Part shown: positions 52,744-64,000 of the stretch, piece by piece | How the letters are laid out: each line of letters starts with the position of its first letter | Position numbering within the stretch: the first letter of the stretch is position 1 | Origin: Hydractinia symbiolongicarpus | Lineage: Eukaryota > Cnidaria > Hydrozoa > Anthoathecata > Hydractiniidae | Length of the DNA stretch: 64,000 bases | Assembly: GCF_029227915.1 (NCBI RefSeq) | Contig: NC_079880.1 | Location: 23,622,501-23,686,500, forward strand | Reading direction: 5' to 3' | Position numbers and translations under genes: made by a program | The notes under the pieces: model-generated | Told to the model about the DNA's origin: nothing | Databases searched by the model: none | What the model saw: only the letters and a program-made list of their open reading frames with translations

Positions 52744-55700
52744 AATTTCAAGTGATATATAATATATACTATTATATACTCTATCAGTTGTTTCAAAAAG
52801 ACCACAAAGGCAGTTAGATTGGAGCTATAGAAAACAATTTTTTATCAAAAAAAGTATTTTGGTAAAGTGTTTTTTTACCGGAAAACGGCAAGCCTGCAAT
52901 TTAAATGTGTTTGGAAGAACAAGTTTTCTGGACTAAATTTGTAGGGAATGCTATACTCATCTACAATCATGTTCATAAATTATTGGAAAAACGGCTTTTG
53001 AGGCTTTTTTCAGAGTTTGCCCCCTCTCCCCCTACAGTCAGTGTTGATTTTGTGTTGATTTGTGCCCCAAAGTACTGCCAGTGACTCTGGAAAAGACCTC
53101 CAACCAACACTGAAGAGTGGGGGGAGGGGAAGGAGTAGTTTTTCCAAAACTATTATGAACATGATTGTATTTTTGTTAATTGTTTATTAGAGTCAACTAA
53201 TGAAGTGAACCCCATAGCTGTGTTTCAAACTGCACTTGATGCGAGATAATTTTATTTTTATTTTTTAGTGCATTAGTTTTTAACAACCGCGGTATGGGAA
53301 AAACTGATTTAAAGGTAGATCCTTTTTTTAGTTTTTTTTTAACTTGACCCAATGTTTGATCTCCAACCTTTTATGGCAGACTTTCAAAACTCTTGTTAAT
53401 TGACTCATGCTTTTTTATAATATCATGTATAAACAACTATTTACATATGAACACTAACTAGGAGAGGGTAAATTCCTAAATTCCTAAACATATTTCCTCT
53501 ATATAGACTCCTCGTACTTTCTGTGCTTGTAATGGGGAAGATTTAGAATTTGTTTTGGAGCATGTTGCAAAGAAATATCCAGAAAGCCCACTCATTATTT
53601 TTGCTGTTTCACTTGGAGGGTAAGTGGTTAAAGTGAATAACAGGCTACCAAAATTGATTGTCTTAGTATTGGTAAAAAATTTACCCTTTTACCTTTTTTG
53701 GTCCCGTGGAATGCAATAATTTTTTATTTAACCTTTGACCTAGTGCAAAACCTAGTAAATGTGCAAAAATGTTTTGGAGCTATGTCATCACCATTAATTG
53801 TGATAGCATGGCAAAAAAATATTTACAATTTTTTTTTTAACTTAAAAAAATCATTTTGATATGTTGGTTTTGCACAACGTACAGAATTGTCTGGAATATC
53901 TAATAGCATAGGTGTGAAGTGTCTTTTCTTTCTCTATGTAGTGTTATTTTTACAAACTACCTCTCTGAAAATGGTGGCAACTGCAAGGCAAATATAGCAG
54001 CAGCTTTGTTGATCTCTGTTCCATGGGATGGTGCAAAGACAACGAGCTCGTTAGAAAAGCCTGTCAATTGGTTTTTGTACAACCGATTCATATTGAATAA
54101 ATTAAAAGTCTTAATAAGACAGTAAGTGTTATTTATTTTTTTTTTTTTTTTTTTTGCACTGGATAGGATGGTGTTGACCAATTATATGGCACAAGTCGGC
54201 TCACCAAAAGCACGTGTTGTAGGAGCGCTAGTGATTTCAGCTCCCTGGGATAGCTTCAAATCCACCGCATCACTTGAAAAACCACTTAACTGGCTCATTT
54301 ATAACCGTCATTTGGCTAACAATTTGAAAAATATTGTTACAGAGTAAGAATGTGATACATCTGTTTCGTCCAGCTATTTGTTTGTGTTGCACTATATTGA
54401 GGGAAAGGGTGTTGTCTAGCTTTGCATGCATGTCTTTTTCCAACTCGCCAAGTTTAATTATACGCTCAACTTCCAAATAGTTTGAAAATAGGATGAGGCG
54501 AACTTGGAAATACACATAGGCTTAGAAAATTGCAAAACAAAACAACAAATGGGGAAAAGGTTAAAAGTGAATTTCTACAGTTCATTATTCCAAAACATAA
54601 CCTTATCAAGAATCATCAAGTTAGTTTACTTGCTTAAGCTTTCGCAGAATTAGTTCTGTAAGATTTTATCAAAATTTTTAAAAATTATTTAACATGATAT
54701 TTGAATTTTCAATTACACTTTTTCCAGTATTTTGTTCTCAACTTTTTTTCCTTACCAATTCACTGGTCAAGCAAAACATGTAGTTTCTTAAGTTAACCAT
54801 CGGTCTGTAAAGTTAGTTTATTTGCAAACCTTTGTATTTATTTGCAATTTATTTTTCTGTTCTGTTAAGGCATAAATCACAAATCGAAAAGTGTACGCTT
54901 AATTTAAATCCAATGAATTGATTTATCTCTCCCTCCCTTCCTTCTTGCGAGTGCCCTCCTATGAAATGTGCGCACGACTTCTTATACTGATGGATTTAAC
55001 TCTGTCCCTCTCTCCCTGACGTCGTTTTAAAGTTTAATGTACACTTCTCGATTTCAAGTGTGGCACAAAATAGAAGATCGCACATTTGTGATTCTTTGTT
55101 TAGAAATTTAGATGTCTTTCAAGAAGACGATCAACTTCCGTACAAATTAGAGGACGTGATGAAGGTATTTTGTTTACAATAAATCAGTTTTCTTGTTTAC
55201 TTGCATTATTTGTTTACTAATATTTGAAATTAATTATTTAAAGACTATTTGGAAAGGAAAATACAAAAGAAAAAATGAGATTGACCTTAAATGTTAATTC
55301 AAATTTACTTCACTTTTTACTATCATTAAAATAAGTTGTGCGAGATAATTACTAAGGAATTATGCTTTTTAAAAATCCATGAATAACTTTGTTTATGTCA
55401 CGGTCCAGTTTTTATGTTGTTTTTTTTTCATCGCGATGGAAGCCAGGCCTTACGTAAGGCCTTGTTTCTATGTAATTTCTGTTCTAAAATTTCTAACCTA
55501 GAATGTTTGTTTACACCTTTAGGCAACAAGTATTCGTGAATTTGATGAGCAGTTTACATCGAAAACGTTTGGATTTCCTTCTTGTCATGACTATTACACA
55601 GAATCATCTTTATCGTTAAAACCTCTAGAAAAAATACAAATCCCAATGTTGTTTTTAAACGCGAGAGATGACCCTTTTGCACCGGAGGAGTGTAAGTTTC

Positions 55701-56095
55701 ACTTTGTTTATGTTCGAACGGGTATTGTGTCAGTTTTTGCACCAGATAAGTGAGGTCTTAAACCGGTGGGATTTAAACAAACCGGATCTTTTTTGCAATG
55801 TAAGTTTGGTCCTGTTTGCACCGGTGCAATGTAAGGTTTGTTAGTTTTTGTAACAGATAAGTTTAAGTTTTATTTGTTTATGTTTGTTTTTTATATTATT
55901 TGTTTTTTCAATGATTACATTCCTATTTTAGCAATTCCACTGGATGCAATTAAAAAGAATCCGAATATGGCTATCATTTTAACAGATTATGGCGGCCATA
56001 TTGGTTTTGTTGAAGGACCTACGATTAGAAGTCGATCTTTCGTGGAACGCTTATTTCACCAATATGCATCATGCATGCTAAATGTTAAACATTAA
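49543..56095 (+). CDS. ABHD3: ABHD1/ABHD3-type alpha/beta hydrolase with alternative exon 6
   Basis: Exons: 49543-49802, 49905-50029, 51288-51348, 53269-53314, 53507-53619, then 53942-54121 or 54167-54343, then 55104-55164, 55523-55691, 55932-56095. Using one version of exon 6 gives 392 or 391 residues, matching the family. Residues 12-32 form a membrane anchor (HVITGAVCGYFLYYFYKVV). Core motifs: TLVVLPGITG, ALVFNNRGMG (NNRG is family-typical), nucleophile elbow AVSLGG (Ser about 198), LEKPxNW in exon 6, IREFDEQFTS, acid residue in NARDDPFAP (about 330), and His in YGGHIGFVEG (about 361). The catalytic triad is therefore intact. Family members are ER/membrane phospholipases or acylglycerol lipases; ABHD3 cleaves medium-chain and oxidised phosphatidylcholines. 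Exon 3 appears to use the weak donor GTTGGT. ABHD1 is equally possible as the orthologue. Confidence 0.93.
51831..52655 (-). pseudogene. 5'-truncated Penelope-like element, GIY-YIG end
   Basis: Minus strand inside ABHD intron 3. It starts ALIANGYSHKVITQVENKMK, then FLPFVPGTSEILRQVLG, the thumb region of Penelope-like reverse transcriptase. A frameshift leads into YEIPCKDCDAVYIGETKRKF and KQRVQEH, the GIY-YIG nuclease core with Cys pair. After another frame change it ends NWDENKIIDRESRKTARKIK then PEIWLPALQKK. The RT fingers and palm are missing, so only the 3' part was inserted. The 3' flank carries a hammerhead motif and the 5' edge abuts a long (AT)n tract. Confidence 0.88.
51891..51926 (-). 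ncRNA. Hammerhead ribozyme-like motif of the Penelope-like element
   Basis: Minus strand reads GCCTGATGATGGG, then an 8-10-nt loop, CTCCCGAAACGTCGGC. This contains the hammerhead core boxes CUGAUGA, GAAAC and GUC in the right order, with a GGG/CCC stem II between the first two and almost no stem III. Minimal hammerheads of this kind are known in the terminal repeats of Penelope-like elements, matching its position just 3' of the GIY-YIG remnant. Stem I is weak, so self-cleavage is uncertain. Confidence 0.65.
52669..52740. repeat. (AT)n microsatellite, about 36 units
   Basis: Uninterrupted AT dinucleotides at the 5' edge of the Penelope-like fragment; possibly its insertion target. Confidence 0.95.
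53942..54121 (+). other. ABHD exon 6a (alternative)
   Basis: 180 nt, entered after two leftover bases (GG) and leaving two (CA). It encodes VIFTNYLSENGG, ALLISVPWDGAKTTSSLEKP and NWFLYNRF. Homologous to exon 6b in every block. Confidence 0.85.
54167..54343 (+). other. ABHD exon 6b (alternative)
   Basis: 177 nt, same entry and exit phase as 6a (enters with GG, leaves GA). It encodes MVLTNYMAQVGSPKA, ALVISAPWDSFKSTASLEKP and LNWLIYNRH. It has its own AG acceptor after a T-rich tract and a GTAAGA donor. Confidence 0.85.
55680..55870. repeat. Degenerate tandem copies of the exon 8 splice-donor region
   Basis: The exon 8 end (ttttgcaccggaggagtgta, then agtttc) is echoed downstream in the intron at least four times: tttttgcaccagataagtga, ttttttgcaatgtaagtttg, gtttgcaccggtgcaatgta, and tttttgtaacagataagttt. 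Several copies retain GTAAGT- or GTAAGG-like donors. Confidence 0.65.
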
Positions 56096-58083
56096 ACATA
56101 TTTACTAAATAGCCGGCAGACGACGTGCCCGCTAAAATTTCACGTTTCCCGAATTGCATTTTTTTTAAAAATTTTGGACGACATGTCATGTACATCATGT
56201 ACAAATTAGCCCAGCATTCATTTAATTGAAGCTTGGATTTCCAGAGCTAAAATACTTTTGCTAAGATAATCTGTTTTGTTTGTACATATTGTATTTATTT
56301 TTATGCTTGATCAGTCATTTCTTGAAATGTTTCTTGAAATGTTTCTTGAAGGGATACGAGGGTATTAAAATCGAACAAATTATTTACGTGTAACTAAATC
56401 CGGAATGCTAACCTGCTTGGTTGAAAATTATTCTTAAAGTTCTGCAAAACTAGAATGATTCGTAAACGTATCACTTTCTACTCGGTAAATTTCGTAGTGC
56501 TAGTCTTTAGCCCGTGGAAAAATCCACGGGTTCGCCCGTCGCAGCTAAGCTACCATTTTGCGTGACATCATTTACCCTCAAAAAACTATTTTTGCGACAG
56601 TTGTTGAATGTTTGCGAATCAACGGGAAATAATTTCATGAATTGCAATAATAAACGTTCTAAAAAAGCATTCGCGAAATCGCGAAGTTATATTCTCTTTA
56701 TGAATCTCAAATATCTCAATAAGGACAATCGGACACAAAACTCTCTTTTTGGAACATTTTAGTCCCAATGCATAAAACAGTGCGTTTATCTTGTCAAAAG
56801 TTGAGTCACACTAAAGTCCATTGATTATTTAAAATGAAAATATCGCTGGTATGTATTTTTTCTTCCTGTTGTGTTTCCTCCCGTGTCATCAATAATATTA
56901 AATTAATCGATTAAATCAATTTAGGACAAACAACTGAAACATTTTAATAAAAGATAGGCTCGTAGTAAAATTCTCTAAAGGTTTTTGGTCGAAGAAAATT
57001 GTAAATCGGAGATGCGATTTTTTTACTGACAAGGTGATGGATAAAGCAACGACATTGTGGGTTTGTGAACGGGATTCCAAATCTTTAAAATAATTCCCCT
57101 AAAGTATTTCAGGGAATCAACTTTGGCAAATCAGGAATTAATGTTGGATCGCAAAAACGACTGCTTGGTTATTACATTTTTAAAACATTTCTGTTTATCT
57201 TCTCAGTCCAGCTTTTCTTGCAGAAGTCGATAAAATGTGCTTACATTAAAAAAATGTGTGTTGTGCAGAAGTGGAACGCGCGTATCAAACTCACATCCAT
57301 GACTATTACCCTGGAAACGAGGTTGTTCTCTGTCCGGACAGTGTTATGCACACCGACATACATACGGTGAAAGGGAATGAAATAAGTATGTTATTGAAAG
57401 AGAAAAACAACGTCAGTAAGTTATATACAATATATTTAAATAAAAACTACAATCATATGCACCATAGTATGTGAAAAAAAATTGGAAAGCCGAACCATAA
57501 AAGGATAAAATACATTTTTATACGACAATACAAACAGTTAGGTAAACAAAGAGGTAAGTAAGAGATTGTAATTGGGAGGTCGGTTGATTGCAGCACGAAG
57601 GAAAGTTTTCACTAAGCAGTGTGTTTACATCTACCATTTTACTCAGCAGTGTGTGTACATCTACCATTTTGAATTCAGAGTCTACCTAATCCATACGAAT
57701 TTTGAATTAAATTAAACTTTCCACTTACAACAAGGTTGAAGTTACTAATAATCCAGACAAGGTTTAGATGAGTTAAAAACAATCAGTTTCTGCTATCATC
57801 AGTTTTGTTTTATGAAAAAAAAAAAAAATAGGATATTTTTGCGCAATAAATTTATGCGTGTTTTCTGTGGTAAATTTTTGTACAAATACGCGAAAACTCA
57901 TACTAATGAGCTTTTTCTGCTTCTATTATTATAATGTCAAAACAGAGTCGCCACAGAGTACATTATTTAATTCACCTCATAAAAAACTACTTTATTATAC
58001 AACTATCTGTATCTTGGCTTAAATATGTGGAAAAGATAAACGACTGTTAAAATACGAACATGAAGACAGGAAATATTTTTTCT
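56096..58083. other. Intergenic between ABHD and OGDH, tail to tail
   Basis: No certain gene. It holds the repeat with aacccgtgg (56500-56760) and short tandem copies of gaaatgtttctt near 56330. A 26-bp duplicated phrase (agcagtgtgtttacatctac and variant) occurs at 57615-57671. A possible orphan exon lies at 57277-57386. TTTATT at 57991-57996 is AATAAA on the minus strand, a likely OGDH polyA signal. Confidence 0.5.
57277..57386 (+). CDS. Possible orphan coding exon
   Basis: Open on the plus strand between an AG at 57276 (weak pyrimidine tract) and the donor AAGTATGT. It reads EVERAYQTHIHDYYPGNEVV and LCPDSVMHTDIHTVKGNEI, with more balanced base composition than the flanks. No family is recognised and no partner exons are found, so it may be chance. 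Confidence 0.2.
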
Positions 58084-61000
58084 CTACTTTATATTAAATA
58101 TACTATCAATAAGATTTGTCTGCTCGTCAAGATGTTGACGTTTATTGCCAGTAGCTGGAGATGCTGACGTCGGACGACCAGCGTACCTGAGAAAAGACGA
58201 AAGCACAAAATAATAATCCAGATTTTTTTTACAATGTGATTTTATTTAGGTGATTTTGACCGTAAACGTTGAAAAAATATCAATATAGACATAAAAAAGC
58301 CAATGTGGTATAACCAACAACGTATAAATGGCTGACAGGGTATCGACAACCTAAGGGTCACTTTCTTTATAGAAAAGACGCCTTCGTAGCAGCTTTTATC
58401 AAGAAAATCTGTAGAACTAAGAATTTATAACCTGATGATTTCTTATGATTTGTTTTTTAATTTTGAAAACACTTGCACGATATAATTTTTTATCTAAGTG
58501 ATAACATCAGATTTAGCAATGTAAAAACAAAGTTTTCGAATGTAGAATGTTTTCTGTATAGAACATAAGAATAGAATTGGTATCTAAGCGATTACTATGA
58601 TGGCACGCTCAAATGGAGCTTCTTCGCAGGACCTTGCCGATAACAGGACCTTGTCGATAGCAGTACAAGTACGAACTGAAGACTACCCTGGGTTAATGAT
58701 CATAAGAATAACAACAATATAGAAAAAAGATCGCTTTCATTTTCAGTTGATCGACTAAACACGGTCGTACTTACGTTGCCCGTCTGGTTTTTCCAGTAGC
58801 CGTTTCAATGCGAGGCTGAACGTGTTGCCAGTAACCGTGGTTTTTATGTTCTTCCTGCGCCCATTGTATTTCAGCGTTTGGATATTTGGCGCACTCGTCT
58901 CTCACCAAATCGAAGGGGAATGGTGACAACTAAAATTTAAAAAAAATGGTAGACGTTTCTTATTTAAAAAATCAAATTATAAATAAAAAAATACTATTTA
59001 CCAGACTTTGCCATTTTCATAACAACGCAGTTAAACTTCCTGCGTGGGTTTATTACTACGCCGAAAAAAACACGTCATCGACAATTAATTTTCATTAGGC
59101 ATTTTTCTGAAAATTTCAACCTTTTAAATTTTATATCTTTATCTAAACACATTTATGACGTCAGCAAGGTCATCAACACGTTCACCACAAATAAACAATT
59201 CAACAACAAGAAAACTTTCGAATACAAATTTAACCATTGACCAAATTATTCCTATTAATTATTTAAAATGATAGCATTGATTTTTTGAGTTAGATGTATT
59301 ATTTAAGGTTGTATTTTACAAAACAGTTTCGATTATTACCATCTCTTACGGCAGCCGAAGCACACTTAAACGAGCAATAAAAATGAGAACGACATTAAGG
59401 TGTCACAAAAAGAGCGCCATAAATATTGGATATGTTGTGTCAGTTTCGATTGAAAATTGTTTAAAACGAACTGTAGATAGTTTGAAAAATGAAAAAGTAG
59501 AAATGGGTGCGTCTACTTCTGTCGTTTTGAAGACTTCAACGAATCAAGCAAGCATAATTTTAATTTTCCAGCCTCTTCATATCAACTACAGAAAGTGCGT
59601 GCAACATGATTGACAGTTTCAATAGATTCTTTTTGCACTTCAAGCTGAAATACTTGCTGCTTCAGTTATAAAGAGTGCAGTAATGCCTTCGTTTGTTTAG
59701 TGATAGATGGGAATAAAAATCGCATAGCCGTAAGTGGAATGTTAAATAGATATCCTTGGGAGAAAGTGTTGATTGAATATCCTGGGATGAGACTTTTAAA
59801 TATAATCCATGGGAGGGAGTGCTTAATATACATCCCTGGAAGGGGCGGTAAATAGACATCCCGGGACCGCTGAATAGAAATTCCAAGAAGGGAGTGCTAA
59901 ATAGACATTCCTGCATGAGAGTCCTAAATAGATATCCCTGGGTGAGAGCACTAAACAGACAACCCCATGTGGGAGTGCTAAATAAAACCTTTATATAGTT
60001 TTCATAACAGTTGGTCGTACCTGCTCAATTCTTGAAATTGCGATGTCATCGTCCAATTCAAACTGCGTTCTTGCTTTCACCAAATCGTAATATATCTTCC
60101 CTGTGCACAAGACCAGTTTTTTCACCTTATCCGGATTAGTCGTGCATGGTCCTTCCTCTGGTATCAAACGAATGAAGCTCGTTCCTTCCGCCATTTCCTC
60201 GAGGTTAGATCGTGCCGCTTCGAGACGCAACAAACTTTTCGGTGTCATAACAATCAACTACAAAAGAAAAACTTTAGCACTTACTTTTTGCGTATGTATT
60301 GGTCAAGATTTCCTTTTTTTTGATACTGTAACAGAAAAAAAACATGGTTTACGAAAAAAAAATAGAATTCATAAACAGGTTATAACCTACTGGTTTTCTA
60401 AAATCCAGATAAACTTGTCGTCTCAGTGCATGAAAGAGATTTGCTGGCGTGGTTATGTTGCAGATCTAAAATGAAAGAAATATTTTATGTGAAACCACCA
60501 GTAGTTGCTATCAGCAACATGCAAACGTCACATTAGTAGTTATCCATGCAACTGAGGGCTCATTTCCACAAGAACGGAGTAACCGTCCATCTGTGCAACC
60601 AATCTGTCTGTACACTTCCGAAAGTACGCTAACCCTTTTTCTTCGCCGATAGTTAATTTGATCAAAAGAAAACAAACAAGAGATCAGTCACTTACAAACC
60701 AATTGATGTTGTAGTTCTGACGTAGCTCGAACTCATCTGGAGGATAATCCTGCATAGAAAAGAAATGACAATGAAATGTAACACCAATGACAACGGCAAC
60801 AACTCATAGACAAAACATCACAAACACAATAGAAACCAACTGAAGACTTACTGGGAATGTGTCGGAATCCTCTTTAGTCATTTGTAAAAATCTCTCAGGT
60901 CGCGCACTCGAATGTTCCGGTCCCTACATTCACACCAAAAATTGGTTAAAAACACACACAAATGAAACAAACTGTCGCCTTTTACAACAAGAAATTGAAA

Positions 61001-62802
61001 AACATGCTAAAACGTACCATTCCTTCCATACCATGTGGAAGCAACATCACCAGTCCGCTTTGACGAACCCATTTATCTTGACCGCTTGATATAAACTGAT
61101 CAATGATACACTGCAAATAAAAAATTAGTTATCCACTTTCGACTTCCGCAGAATACAGATATCATAGGTTCCATTTCCAGTAGAGAAATGGCTTTCAGTG
61201 AAGCTTGTGGGTTAATTACTGACCGAGTTACAAACAGTTGACAATATTAACCAAAAATTACTGGCATTTTCCCAACATATAAAAAATATGTACAAGCAAA
61301 CTTAGCACTGACATACTTTATGTGCAACCGAACACAGCACTAACATACTTCATAAACAAGAAAAACAAACGAACGAACCTGTGCAGTGTTCATGAAGTCA
61401 CCAAACTGTGCTTCCCATATCACCAAGGAATATGGGTTGGTCATGCTGTAACCTAATTCAAATCCTGAAAAGAATAATAAGCTTTTTTTCTATCAGTTGT
61501 CGAAGAGAGTAATAACGGAGGTTTTTCAATGCATTTCTCTTCAGACGTCAAATACTCAAATGCACAAGTTATAATGCTCAAACACTTTAAAGCTCACCCA
61601 ACACTGCGTACTCTGATAACGAACTGTTGCAGACATGATACTCAGCTTGATCTTCATAAAGGTTGTTCAATACGTTATAACATTTCTGATCAATTTTTTG
61701 GTCGTTCAACACATGATGGCGATGACTGTAGAAAATAAAAACAAAATTGTTATAACAAACTAGCTGAACAAAACACAAGCACAACAAGTGGTGTCCAACA
61801 TTTAAACGGTTTGAGGTGAAGGTGGATTTTTTAACTGCTAGTTTGTTTTCCTAAACTGATACTTGATATTTTCGCTAAAAATAATTTTTACATACTTTAC
61901 CTAACAGATTTTATAGATATAAAAAAAATAAAGAATCTTAAAATGAAGCTAGATATGGAATATCACTATAGGTTAAAATCAAAACAATGAAATTTGAAAT
62001 TAATAAATCCTATAGCAATAATTTTTTGTGAGTAAAATTTTGTTTAACATTGTTCCTTATTATCATACCATTGAAAAATATTTTCCCTTACTTATAATCC
62101 TCTATTTCGAACAAAGAATTCTTCACAGAGTCAAACGAAAATAAAAACGACCCTGATGTTGTTAGATTTGTGTGGCTTATAATAAATGTAAGTGTATTTT
62201 TTAGCATGGTACAAATCTAGCAACTTAATCCTTTTCTCGATTAACCAAAAAGAATAACAAGCTTGTGAGGATGACATTACCATTTACCATGAAGAATATC
62301 AAAAAAAGTAATGAAATAATATAGTTTGACCTAATCAAAGAATTCAACATTCTATTCGATCATGTAGGTAGAGAAAAAAAAATAGGTTATCAATTTTACC
62401 TGAATGTTCCTCGTTCAACATCCTGACCGCTCAGTCTGACATGTATTCCTTCTTTCAGTAACGTACCAAATGCTAACGCTTCTCCAATTGCCCAATCTGC
62501 AATACCGTTTTTTAACATTTCACTTCTTCCTTTCAGAACTCTCTTCAGTCCTAAAAAATATAGTTAATGAGATCCCTAAATTGACTACCACTTCAGAGCA
62601 AACAAGGTCCAGTCAAACATTACTACCTGCCCATCTTTTAACTTATATATACTTATATACTATATATATAAAAAAATGACAACACAAACATACCATTATG
62701 CAAATTGAAATTCTCAGGTGGTGTTGAAAATTTATTTCCGATAGCAAGCAATGTATCCATACTGGTGCCAGTAGGAAGTAATTCCCCAAGCAAATCATGT
62801 TT
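58084..62802 (-). CDS. OGDH: 2-oxoglutarate dehydrogenase E1 component, C-terminal part
   Basis: Eleven exons, minus strand, from 5': 62694-62802, 62400-62550, 61598-61725, 61379-61464, 61018-61110, 60852-60923, 60696-60749, 60391-60465, 60021-60257, 58775-58929, 58084-58186. All phases join, giving 420 residues and the stop; the family has about 1000, so the N-terminal 60% lies right of the window. Motifs: [164 protein letters not shown] and ending [20 protein letters not shown]. This thiamine-diphosphate enzyme decarboxylates 2-oxoglutarate in the mitochondrial TCA-cycle complex. The pyrimidine-domain GxGxEGP region in this half is largely conserved. OGDHL is an alternative name; DHTKD1 fits less well. 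Confidence 0.97.
58565..58700 (+). mobile_element. SINE tail fragment in an OGDH intron
   Basis: gaattggtatctaagcgatt, aatggagcttcttcgcagga and the duplicated ccttgccgataacagga / ccttgtcgatagcag match the tail of the SINE copies at 15.8 and 40.5 kb. The tRNA-like head is missing. Confidence 0.6.
59735..59992. repeat. Diverged minisatellite in an OGDH intron
   Basis: About eight diverged units of roughly 30-36 bp with the consensus gggagtgctaaatagacatccctg. Both unit length and sequence vary. Confidence 0.75.
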
Positions 62803-64000
62803 CTGAAAAAAACCTTAAAAAAAGAATATTTACCATTTTAACAAAATCTAAAACAGCAATCGGTGAATAATCTTATTTTCGTTAAAAACATATTGATTAT
62901 TCGTCAACACAAGACACATAACATACCTCCTTAATGAGGACTGAATAAGAAAACAGGCTTGGGGACGTTATTTTATATAATAGGACATGATCAAAAATAT
63001 AAGGCCTCATTGTGGACATTACAAATTTGTAAAAAAAAAAATTTTTTTTCATAACTCACTTAATTTTTAGTTTAGTCTAATAAAAATTTCTCGATGATGG
63101 GTACTATTGTACTTTACAAGATTCCGTTGAAAAGAAATTAAAAAATATAATATTTGAGCTTTGATTATACATAAAGAATGAGGATTTGCCAGTACTAGTT
63201 CTTCTATTGGTAAAAATTTAACATACACATTTGTTCCATAACATTTTAGTGTAGCTATTTCGTTAATGTTTCATCGTTATTTGTTTACATTTGACATTTC
63301 TAGGTGTCTTTAATTGTTATACGAGACTTGCTCTGAATGAAATATCCAAGAATGTGTAGTTTAACTTTTTTTCGTGATAAAAATTACCAAAATCTGAACA
63401 TTAGGCTGTTATATTTTTATAACTTTTTTGTTTTTCAAGTCAAAAATCATTAATTGTGTTTTAATACGATCCTGTTAGTATTATGTAACAAGGGGAAGTG
63501 ATTAGAAAATCTTAAAAAGATTCTATGCCATTTTTTATCAAACAACACTTGTTAAATTTTTTATCATTTTTTTGTTTCCTAGTTTCGTGCTTGATCCTAC
63601 CGATATGGTTTCTTCAAAACGTTAAAATTTTATCTTTTTTTAAAGACAACACAAAATCTGTTTTTTACCAAACTTAAAGTAATTTCATAAATGATAAAAA
63701 CTTAACACTGCATGTCAATTTTAATGTCCACAATTCAGCCAAAAAGAGCCTCGCGTAAAGCTCAAGGTAGATGGAGGAATGTTTGTCAGAAAATAATAAG
63801 ATTTTAGAACTAACACAGTCTAAATCAGACCGGAAGGTCATTAACAAACCACGCCCATGGAACCAAAACAGACATTAGGCCAACACCGATGATGACTCCT
63901 CTAGCAATCTCATATATGAATGTGCATCTTAACCCTTGTTTTGAATTACGATTAACATTTAGTGCATCATATTAAAGGCTTCAAGCATATTGATGTAACA
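62803..64000 (-). other. OGDH intron, running off the window
   Basis: No coding exon is recognised on either strand. The next upstream OGDH exon must lie beyond 64000, making this intron at least 1.2 kb. Confidence 0.6.

Noticed and set aside
54122-54166. A normal 45-nt intron between ABHD exons 6a and 6b, both included
   Set aside because: It would duplicate the same fold segment within one hydrolase domain, and 45 nt including a T tract is unusually short. Possible in frame but less likely than exclusive use.

Overview
The window is AT-rich, intron-rich animal nuclear DNA. The genes have short exons, GT-AG introns and AATAAA-type polyadenylation signals. Gene content (Hippo kinase with a SARAH domain, Pumilio, an ABHD1/3-type hydrolase, mitochondrial OGDH, a MIEN1-like protein) and mobile elements (pogo/Tigger, a Penelope-like element with a hammerhead motif, tRNA-derived SINEs, many MITEs) fit an early-branching metazoan. 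A cnidarian, perhaps a hydrozoan, is my best guess. That placement is inference only; no rRNA or mitochondrial sequence is present to confirm it.

Layout. 1-12.7 kb is mostly repeats: two pogo/Tigger remnants plus a related MITE, a dead LINE reverse transcriptase, a 13-bp minisatellite, and one small CYSTM-like gene on the minus strand near 4.1 kb. 12.8-15.15 kb (+) holds a four-exon MIEN1/Rdx12-like gene whose reading frame carries an in-frame TGA exactly where the family has its redox cysteine. A SECIS-like hairpin lies in the 3' UTR, so I read it as a selenoprotein. 18.1-22.8 kb (+) holds an orphan 91-aa ORF downstream of an 11 x 20-bp tandem array, and a large basic disordered protein with an 11-residue repeat. 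22.8-31.8 kb has no gene I can support and includes a MULE-like element with a 9-bp target duplication. 31.8-38.1 kb (+) is a complete Pumilio coding region (9 coding exons, 1068 aa). 41.6-48.9 kb (-) is a Hippo/MST1/2 (STK3/4) kinase, 15 coding exons, 499 aa. 49.5-56.1 kb (+) is an ABHD1/3-type alpha/beta hydrolase with two tandem, phase-matched alternative versions of one exon only 45 nt apart. 58.1 kb to the right edge (-) is the C-terminal 420 residues of 2-oxoglutarate dehydrogenase E1; its 5' part lies outside the window.

There is no operon-like organisation and no functional link among neighbours is evident. MST and ABHD face head to head with about 650 bp between start codons. PUM and MST are tail to tail, as are ABHD and OGDH. 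The observations most worth following up are the UGA-containing MIEN1 homologue with its SECIS, the mutually exclusive ABHD exons, and the hammerhead-bearing Penelope-like fragment inside the ABHD gene. All gene models were built by hand from reading frames, splice consensus and remembered family motifs. No alignment, folding or search was run.
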